6,485 nucleotides of DNA from JADLEX01 sp964586775 (GTDB taxonomy: Bacteria > Lernaellota > Lernaellaia > JACKCT01): assembly GCA_964586775.1 (NCBI GenBank), contig CAZPJD010000222.1:1-6485 (forward strand), read 5' to 3'. A model generated the notes under the pieces. It searched no databases. It was given only the letters and a program-made list of their open reading frames with translations, and was not told where the DNA came from. This document shows, one piece after another, positions 1 through 4,404 of this stretch (position 1 is the first letter of the stretch; each line of letters starts with the position of its first letter). The position numbers and the translations under genes were made by a program.

Positions 1-216
1 CCGCAATGGGCCCTCGCGATCCCGATGACCCGTTGCCGCGGCCAGTTCCGACAGATACGCGTCCAGACGACCCTTCACCGTGTCCGTGGAGGTGGTCGTG
101 ACGGGAACGCTGCCATGACCATGACGTTGGTCCGTCGTCAAGTTGATGACGTCGTCGTCATAACCGTTTGAACGGTTAAACGAAAATATCCGAGGCAGCT
201 TCAGCGCGGGCGGCAT
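1..216 (-). CDS. Partial transposase, IS701-like (N-terminal part; runs off left edge)
   Basis: The minus strand is open from an ATG at 216 to the window edge (72 codons, no stop). The last 27 or so residues read TVKGRLDAYLSELAAATGHR followed by DREGPLR. This matches my memory of the N-terminal region of IS701-type DDE transposases (R-x-D-A-Y-x-x-x-L-A-x-x-x-GH-x-DR-x-x-PLR), which precedes their catalytic core; the core would lie outside the window. Such enzymes cut and paste their own insertion sequence. The first 25 or so codons have weak third-position G/C bias and no good ribosome site, so the true start is probably later; TTG at 141 and GTG near 75 are in frame. In that case 142-216 would be IS end or leader DNA. 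I am fairly sure that the stretch 1-141 is coding. The family call rests on about 27 residues recognised without a search. Confidence 0.55.
   Translation of the reverse strand, partial: MPPALKLPRIFSFNRSNGYDDDVINLTTDQRHGHGSVPVTTTSTDTVKGRLDAYLSELAAATGHRDREGPLR
146..161. repeat. Inverted repeat ATGACG-N4-CGTCAT
   Basis: Perfect 6-nt arms (146-151 and 156-161) with a TCGT centre. It directly abuts the next palindrome at 161-178. It lies at the 5' end of the partial transposase, where an IS end or an operator would be expected. Confidence 0.5.
161..178. repeat. Inverted repeat TAACCGTT-TG-AACGGTTA (operator-like)
   Basis: Perfect 8-nt arms (161-168 and 171-178) around a 2-nt centre. The size and symmetry fit a binding site for a dimeric repressor (many TetR-family operators look like this) or a subterminal transposase site. 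No T-run follows on either strand, so it is not a good terminator. It lies upstream of the well-supported coding part of the partial transposase. Confidence 0.5.
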
Positions 217-237
217 TGGATTTTGAGCCCGCCCGCG
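205..237. repeat. GC-rich inverted repeat, 9-bp arms, 15-nt loop
   Basis: CGCGGGCGG (205-213) pairs perfectly with CCGCCCGCG (229-237). No U-run follows on either strand, so a simple intrinsic terminator is unlikely. On the minus strand the ATG at 216-214 falls in the loop. Stable hairpins close to the ends of insertion sequences are known to limit transcription running in from outside, which is one possible role here. Confidence 0.5.
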
Positions 238-375
238 TTGGCTCCACGGCAGGTCCAAATCGCGCGTCACGGGCGCCGCCACACACCCCTCGTCTCCCAC
301 CTCAAGCCCCACACCTCACGCCCGCGCCTCGATCCCGACCCTTCGAGCCCCGCTTTCTACCGCAAATTGTGGTGA

Positions 376-404
376 TTGATCGTCACCGCCACATCCTGTA
401 GTAT
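376..404 (+). promoter_or_regulatory. Sigma-70-like promoter for the zinc-ribbon/regulator genes
   Basis: TTGATC (376-381), a 17-nt spacer and TAGTAT (399-404); each hexamer matches the consensus at 4 of 6 positions. Initiation is expected near 411, which leaves a leader of about 20 nt containing the GGGAGG ribosome site (422-427) in front of the ATG at 432. Position and spacing support it; the individual hexamers are only moderate. Confidence 0.45.
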
Positions 405-431
405 CCGCCCATCATCCGCACGGGAGGCCAC

Positions 432-647
432 ATGTCCCTGCTTTCGGGCTGCTGCCCGGTTTGCGTCGGCCCCTCGGTCTTTATCCGTTCCCGTCAATGT
501 GATCTGATGGCGCTGGAATGCGTGAACTGCGGGACGACGCTTCCCGTGATGCGCACGCAGGACGAGGCCGAACGGTCGCGCCGTTCCGTCGCGGAACTCG
601 AGGAGATCTTCGACGTTCTGCAAATGGCGGATCAGCGCCCGACCTGA
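432..647 (+). CDS. Small zinc-ribbon protein
   Basis: A 71-residue product with two paired-cysteine knuckles, C8-P-V-C11 and C30-V-N-C33, spaced as in a small zinc ribbon, so it should bind one Zn ion. Residues 41-66 are charged and probably helical (DEAERSRRSVAELEEIFDVL). The start is well supported: ATG at 432 preceded by GGGAGG four nt upstream, and a promoter just before. The exact role is unknown; zinc ribbons of this size usually bind nucleic acid or a partner protein. The stop at 645-647 is suspect, because third-position G/C bias continues without a break in the -1 frame (from about 638) up to the regulator gene. One extra C in the CCC at 638-640 would join the two frames. The gene may therefore be the N-terminal part of a zinc-ribbon/receiver/DUF4388 protein rather than a separate gene. 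Confidence 0.65.
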   Translation: MSLLSGCCPVCVGPSVFIRSRQCDLMALECVNCGTTLPVMRTQDEAERSRRSVAELEEIFDVLQMADQRPT

Positions 648-748
648 TTGTCGAGCCCGATCGCAACGCGGACGCGAGCCTCCCGCGCCACTTGCGTCGC
701 ATGCGCCTCGAGCGCCAGCAGCGCCTTTTGCGCGGAACGTCGGTCGTG

Positions 749-1999
749 ATGAAACAGATTCTGATTCTCGCCGGCGACGAGGACATCGCCGACCGGCTGA
801 AAACGATTCTCGCGCCCGCCGGGCATCTGGCGACGCCGGTCCATTCCATCCGTGCCGGCCTCGAGATCGCCGAACACGAATCCCCCGATCTCATTCTCGC
901 CGACTTCACGCTCGCCGACGGAACCGCGATCGAGTTTTGTGAAAAACTGCGTCGCCAGCTTCCGGAATTCCGCGCGCCGGTGCTGTGCCTCGCGTCGCCG
1001 CGGCAGGCCGAGCACTACGCCGATCGCGCCGAAGGCGGCAAGGGTCCGCAGGACTGGATCCGCTGGCCCGCCAGCGCGAGCGAACTTCGCAAGCGCGTCG
1101 AGACGTGGCTCGGGCGCGTCGTCGAGTTCTACGCGGAGGAGGACGACGCCGGCGACGAGACCGCGGTCGTTCCAACGCGGGCGAACGCGACCGCCGGAAC
1201 GCTCTCGACCACTCCGCTTGCGCGCGTGTTGCACGAGGTGGCGCAGGGCGGACGCGCGGGCACGCTGGCGATCGCGCGGGGCGACGAGCGCATCGAGTTG
1301 TCGACGCGCGAAGGAAATGTGGTCGGCCTTCGCGCCACGTCGGGGCTCGCCGAGGGCATGCGCGCGCAACTGGTGGACACCGGCCGGATCGCGGAGGACG
1401 CGTGGAGCCGGCTCGCGGCCCAGGCGAAATCGCCGAACGCGTTGCCGACCGAGCTTGCGCGCCGCGGACTTCTCGCGCCGGCCGACGCGTGGGAGATGTG
1501 GACGCAGGTCGGTGAGGACCTCGTGTTGTCGCTATTCGCGTGGGAGTGGCGACTCGGTGAATACACATTTCGCGCATCGAAAAAAGAGAAGAAGCCGGAC
1601 GTGGCGCTCGCGCTGCCGATCGGGCCGCTGATCTTCGAGGGCGTCCGTCGTCACTACTCGCGCGACCGGCTCGGCATGATTTTCAGCAAACGCCATCGCC
1701 TGAAGCGAGCGCTCGTCGGCATTCCGGAGCGTCCGCACGGGCTGCCCGCGCCGGCGATCCGCATCCTCGCGGGCGTCGACAATCATCGCACCGCGCCGGA
1801 GGTTCTCGCGATGTGCGGCATGCAGCGCGGGCGGTTTTTTCAGATGCTCTACGCGATGTGGGTGATGGATCTCGTACGATTCGGCCCGATCATGAAGAGC
1901 GCCGCGGCCGCCGCGCCGAATCTTTTCGAGGCCGCGGACGAGATGTTTTCGGAAGCCGAGCGACGGCGGGGTGTCGAGCCCGGCGATTTCGATCGGTAG
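749..1999 (+). CDS. Response-regulator receiver domain fused to DUF4388 (PATAN)
   Basis: A 416-residue cytoplasmic regulator. Residues 1-123 form a receiver domain: the acidic pocket is D10-E11-D12, the likely phosphoacceptor is D52 (in PDLILADF), and S83 takes the Ser/Thr position. The usual lysine of the K-P motif is replaced by W106 (DWIRWPAS), so phosphorylation chemistry may be altered. Residues from about 150 (GTLSTTPLARVLHEVAQGGR) to about 350 match the DUF4388/PATAN pattern found in deltaproteobacterial and cyanobacterial regulators, where it is thought to mediate protein-protein signalling. No DNA-binding or enzymatic output domain is visible. I chose ATG 749 because the receiver fold begins right at MKQILIL. 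ATG 701 is in frame and adds 16 residues. Frame-specific G/C bias extends further upstream to about 641, hinting at fusion with the zinc-ribbon gene. The gene ends 5 nt from the convergent lipoprotein gene. Confidence 0.85.
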   Translation: MKQILILAGDEDIADRLKTILAPAGHLATPVHSIRAGLEIAEHESPDLILADFTLADGTAIEFCEKLRRQLPEFRAPVLCLASPRQAEHYADRAEGGKGPQDWIRWPASASELRKRVETWLGRVVEFYAEEDDAGDETAVVPTRANATAGTLSTTPLARVLHEVAQGGRAGTLAIARGDERIELSTREGNVVGLRATSGLAEGMRAQLVDTGRIAEDAWSRLAAQAKSPNALPTELARRGLLAPADAWEMWTQVGEDLVLSLFAWEWRLGEYTFRASKKEKKPDVALALPIGPLIFEGVRRHYSRDRLGMIFSKRHRLKRALVGIPERPHGLPAPAIRILAGVDNHRTAPEVLAMCGMQRGRFFQMLYAMWVMDLVRFGPIMKSAAAAAPNLFEAADEMFSEAERRRGVEPGDFDR

Positions 2000-2004
2000 C
2001 GTAA

Positions 2005-2421
2005 CTACTCCGCCGCCTCGAAATCGACGCTCTCGCACTCGAACTCGATGCCGGTTTCGGGATCGACGCTTTCGTAGCCTTCGTCCAGATCCGGACACGC
2101 GGTCGTATAATCGCCGTCCCAGATGTGTCCCTCGAAGACCTTGTACAGATCTTCGCGCGTGCAGTTGCCTTCGGAGGCGACGATCTCGCCATCGCCGACC
2201 TCGTGGGGAATCGTCACGGGCTCGTTGTATTCGGGCTCGATCGGCTCGTAGGTGCACGAGACGACGCAGCTCTTGAACGAGCAAATGCCTTTGCCGCCCG
2301 TATCGCCGCCGCTGTCGTCGTCATCGTCGTCGTCATCGCCGCCGCCGCAGGCCAAGGCCATCGCCGCGGACGCCGCGACCAGCGCGAGAACACCCGCCCA
2401 CCACAACTTCGATCGCTTCAT
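2005..2421 (-). CDS. Small Cys-rich lipoprotein with poly-Asp linker
   Basis: A 138-residue predicted lipoprotein. A basic start (MKRSK) is followed by a hydrophobic stretch and a lipobox ending LAC, with C25 as the lipidated residue. Next come GGG, eight Asp (29-36) and a Gly/Ser linker, then a compact acidic domain with six Cys (47, 52, 56, 87, 109, 129), enough for three disulfides. Such Gly/Asp linkers after the lipid Cys are common in deltaproteobacterial-type genomes. I recognise no domain and assign no function. I prefer the ATG at 2421 over the one at 2427: GAGG (2433-2430) lies 8 nt from the former but only 2 nt from the latter. It is the second gene after the DUF362 gene, 42 nt downstream on the same strand, so probably co-transcribed. 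Confidence 0.8.
   Translation of the reverse strand: MKRSKLWWAGVLALVAASAAMALACGGGDDDDDDDDSGGDTGGKGICSFKSCVVSCTYEPIEPEYNEPVTIPHEVGDGEIVASEGNCTREDLYKVFEGHIWDGDYTTACPDLDEGYESVDPETGIEFECESVDFEAAE
2314..2337. repeat. Tandem 12-bp repeat encoding the Asp8 linker
   Basis: Two perfect head-to-tail copies of GTCGTCGTCATC (2314-2325 and 2326-2337), itself built of trinucleotide units. On the minus strand it encodes eight Asp. Tracts like this can change length by slippage without changing frame. Confidence 0.85.
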
Positions 2422-2440
2422 CGTCATCGCCTCAACAAAT

Positions 2441-2456
2441 CCACAAACCGTTGTGG
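2441..2456 (-). other. Small hairpin between DUF362 and lipoprotein genes
   Basis: CCACAA and TTGTGG form a perfect 6-bp stem around a 4-nt loop in the 42-nt gap. In the minus-strand transcript it is followed by AUUUGUU. It is too weak and the U-tract too broken for a confident terminator; it could reduce read-through or mark an RNA processing point, giving the two genes different expression. Confidence 0.3.
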
Positions 2457-2463
2457 TTCGACG

Positions 2464-3744
2464 TCACTTCGCCCCCGAGACCACACGCCGCCGTCTTCGC
2501 GCGAGCACCTCGGGCGCCTGCATGATCGTGTCTTTGAGCAACCGTGCCCCGATCTTGAGCAATTGCCCCGTCGTGCGCAACAGCCCCGGCGGTCCGGACC
2601 CCACCTCGCTCCAGCCCTTCGCATCGGGTGTGAGTTTTTCCCAGTTGTGGAAGAGGCGTCCCCAATCGGACTGCAGCACGTTGTGCACGCGCATCTGGCC
2701 GAAGCGCGGATACCAGTACAGATCGTGATACGCGACGCTCGCCAGATACGCCCACGGCGCGGCCCACGTCTTGAGCGACCACTCGATCGCGTCCTTGAGC
2801 CCACCCCAGTAGATCTTGTGCTGCATCTTGGCCGCGAAGGTGATGTTCTTCATCGGGCCTTCGAATTGCCAGTTTTCGGCGCCCGCGTCCGCGTCGCCCA
2901 CGATCTCGATCTCGCGCGGATCGCCGACGCCGAGCCCCGCGTCGTGCGAGAGCTTGATGAACTTGATGCCCATCGGGTCGAAGCCCATCAGCCGCGCCGC
3001 CGTGGCGTCGATCGCCGTCTGGTCCGACGACGCGAGGATCACGTTCTTGACGTAGGGCATCATGCAGCGCGGTCCGGGTCCGTCGCCGGCGAAGGTGCCG
3101 TCCATGACCGCGAAGATGCCCCGGTGGATCTTCTTCTGGATCATCAGGAGATCGACGAGCGTCTCGTGGATCACCGGGTGCGTCCAGTGCCGATGCTCGT
3201 TGAGCAGGCCGCCAAACGCGTTTTTCATCGCGCCGGTCGTCGTCGTGAAGACGTGCGTCTTCACGGTCGGCAGGTGGATGATGTTCTCGCCGATGAACCG
3301 GCGCGGGATCATGAAGCCTTTGGGATAGACCTCGTTGAGGCACAGGAATTTTTTCGCGAGATCGCCGACGGCCTCGCGCACGTCGATCCATTCCTCGCCC
3401 TCGTACAGGTGCACGTTGCGCAGACCGTGGGCCTGGATCACGTCGAGCTGCTTGTTCTCCCGCTCGCCAAAGTGCGCGTCGATGACGACGGTGCGGTTAT
3501 GGCAGCCGTGGATCAGGTTCGGGTCGTAGCCGTCGGCCTTCATGGCACGGATCACGCCGTCGAGCTGCCAGGGTACGGTCGAGCTGCTGGGGTAGAAGAA
3601 GTGCCAGGAGATGTTGATCTTCAGGCCGGTATCCGCGTCCTTCGCGATCACGTCCTGATAACCGGCCAGGTTCATCAGCCGGTGGTAGTCCTCCAGAACC
3701 GTTCGCGGCGACGTCCGTAGAATCGCCACCTTCGCCTTGCTCAT
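2464..3744 (-). CDS. DUF362 domain protein with Trp-rich C-terminal extension
   Basis: A 426-residue protein. DUF362 family signatures are clear: LPTVKTHVFTTTTGAMKN (158-175), the VMDGTF...GDGPGPR stretch (213-226), and SSDQTAIDATAARLMGFDP (239-257). The biochemical role of DUF362 is not settled; many members carry a 4Fe-4S ferredoxin segment, but no Cys cluster of that kind is present here. After about residue 290 there is a 135-residue tail with nine Trp (292, 313, 322, 327, 331, 344, 361, 368, 378), ending in a basic run near 416-420. No signal peptide is seen, so it is probably cytoplasmic. The start at 3744 is supported by GGGGA six nt upstream and by family-like sequence beginning at MSKAKVAI; the Arg-rich open frame further upstream lacks a start and looks non-coding. 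It is the first gene of a unit with the lipoprotein, driven by the promoter at 3808-3836. Confidence 0.9.
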   Translation of the reverse strand: MSKAKVAILRTSPRTVLEDYHRLMNLAGYQDVIAKDADTGLKINISWHFFYPSSSTVPWQLDGVIRAMKADGYDPNLIHGCHNRTVVIDAHFGERENKQLDVIQAHGLRNVHLYEGEEWIDVREAVGDLAKKFLCLNEVYPKGFMIPRRFIGENIIHLPTVKTHVFTTTTGAMKNAFGGLLNEHRHWTHPVIHETLVDLLMIQKKIHRGIFAVMDGTFAGDGPGPRCMMPYVKNVILASSDQTAIDATAARLMGFDPMGIKFIKLSHDAGLGVGDPREIEIVGDADAGAENWQFEGPMKNITFAAKMQHKIYWGGLKDAIEWSLKTWAAPWAYLASVAYHDLYWYPRFGQMRVHNVLQSDWGRLFHNWEKLTPDAKGWSEVGSGPPGLLRTTGQLLKIGARLLKDTIMQAPEVLARRRRRVVSGAK

Positions 3745-3755
3745 CGAAAATCCCC

Positions 3756-3787
3756 AAAAAAACCGCGCGACCTCGATCGCCGCGCGG
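3756..3787 (-). terminator. Terminator-like hairpin in the DUF362 leader (possible attenuator)
   Basis: On the minus strand CCGCGCG (3787-3781) and CGCGCGG (3769-3763) form a perfect 7-bp G/C stem with an 11-nt loop, followed at once by seven T (3762-3756). This is the format of an intrinsic terminator. It lies between the predicted promoter and the ribosome site of the DUF362 gene, whose GGGGA begins right after the T-run. No upstream minus-strand gene needs terminating here, so control of the DUF362 unit by premature termination is the natural reading. Confidence 0.6.
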
Positions 3788-3807
3788 CTCAGTCGTTCAA
3801 GGGTACG

Positions 3808-3836
3808 ATTATAGACGCGCCGCGCCGGTCGCGCAA
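3808..3836 (-). promoter_or_regulatory. Sigma-70-like promoter of the DUF362-lipoprotein unit
   Basis: On the minus strand TTGCGC (3836-3831), a 17-nt spacer and a perfect TATAAT (3813-3808), an island of A/T in very GC-rich DNA. Initiation is expected near 3801, giving a leader of about 57 nt that contains the hairpin-T7 structure and the ribosome site. The -10 is perfect; the -35 matches 3 of 6. Confidence 0.6.
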
Positions 3837-4310
3837 CGCGGGTCGCGTCGCGCGCGCCAACGAGCGATGCCCTCCTACGTTCGGCGCGCCACACCGCGCG
3901 TACCGGCGAGCCGACGCGACTCTCGCCCATTTTCGCGCGTTGGGCTCTACCGATGGAAACGTCCGATGACGGCGAGGGGCGATTTCCGTTAAACCGCCAG
4001 ACCGCGAGGCGGTTCGCCGGCGGGACTGCGCCCGTCAACGGGGAAACCCCGCCCGGAACCCCCGCGAGATTGCACTCCGCGAAATATTTAGCTCCCCCTA
4101 AATTTTCTGACTTGAAGTCATGATCGCTGAAGCAGCCACTTCCGTCATCGGACGCATCAGGTCGACAGCGGATCCTCCAGCGCGAAGAAGGAGTCCCCGT
4201 TTCATGCGGGTGGCGCGGCGCTGAGCTGAGAAAAACTCAATTAATTCAATTGGTTAACTCTGAAATCCGCAATTGCGTCGAGACGGACCTGGCACCCCGT
4301 TGCCCCTCGT
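3837..4310. other. Divergent intergenic spacer, no gene seen
   Basis: Open frames here are short or Arg-rich with no codon bias. The DUF362-proximal half is very GC-rich, with several short self-complementary stretches, for example CGGGG-AAA-CCCCG at 4039-4051. From about 4080 the DNA becomes A/T-rich in patches. It holds an inverted repeat ATTTAG-N6-CTAAAT (4086-4103), the palindrome at 4108-4120, and CGCAATTGCG (4268-4277). A 34-codon frame from ATG 4120 (plus) and a similar one opposite are probably chance. The change in composition could mark an old insertion or recombination junction. Confidence 0.5.
4108..4120. promoter_or_regulatory. Distal operator-like palindrome TGACT-TGA-AGTCA
   Basis: A perfect 13-nt palindrome with the same half-sites, spacing and flanks (C before, TG after) as the copy at 4339-4351. 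It starts exactly 231 bp upstream of that copy. Repetition of the same symmetrical site in one intergenic region is the main evidence that it binds a dimeric regulator. Confidence 0.55.
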
Positions 4311-4339
4311 TTGACACAGAGACGGCCATGGCAGATACT
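4311..4339 (+). promoter_or_regulatory. Sigma-70-like promoter of the TPR lipoprotein gene
   Basis: TTGACA (4311-4316, perfect), a 17-nt spacer and GATACT (4334-4339, 4 of 6). Transcription should begin near 4346. That leaves only about 5 nt before the first in-frame ATG (4351) but a normal 56-59 nt leader for the ATGs at 4402 and 4405. The start site lies inside the palindrome at 4339-4351, which suggests repression. Confidence 0.65.
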
Positions 4340-4351
4340 GACTCTCAGTCA
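4339..4351. promoter_or_regulatory. Proximal operator-like palindrome TGACT-CTC-AGTCA
   Basis: A perfect 13-nt palindrome that begins with the last base of the -10 hexamer and covers the predicted transcription start. A protein bound here would block RNA polymerase. It is the partner of the site at 4108-4120. Confidence 0.55.
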
Positions 4352-4404
4352 TGTTGCATTCAAGGTCACGAGTGGGAAACCCGCTGTACATCCTCGGGGA
4401 GATG

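Noticed and set aside
216..401. 61-codon plus-strand open frame
   Set aside because: Pro/Arg-rich low-complexity product, no ribosome site, and the promoter of the zinc-ribbon gene lies at its end.
2314..2337. Trinucleotide tract considered as a CRISPR or intergenic repeat
   Set aside because: It encodes the Asp linker in frame and there are no spaced repeats. No CRISPR array, tRNA or rRNA was seen anywhere in the window.
2125..3720. Long plus-strand open frame of 531 codons
   Set aside because: It is antisense to the DUF362 and lipoprotein genes, which have clear family motifs, starts and ribosome sites. Long mirror frames are expected in GC-rich DNA, and the product is Arg/His/Val-rich with no recognisable fold.
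3745..4038. Upstream extension of the DUF362 frame to an ATG at 4038
   Set aside because: The extra 98 residues are Arg-rich and unlike the family; the promoter, hairpin-T7 and ribosome site all lie inside this stretch; and family-like sequence begins at 3744.
4290..4303. Sigma-54-like motif TGGCAC...TTGC upstream of the TPR gene
   Set aside because: The GG and GC elements are separated by 9 nt rather than the required 10. A much better sigma-70 promoter with a perfect TTGACA lies just downstream.
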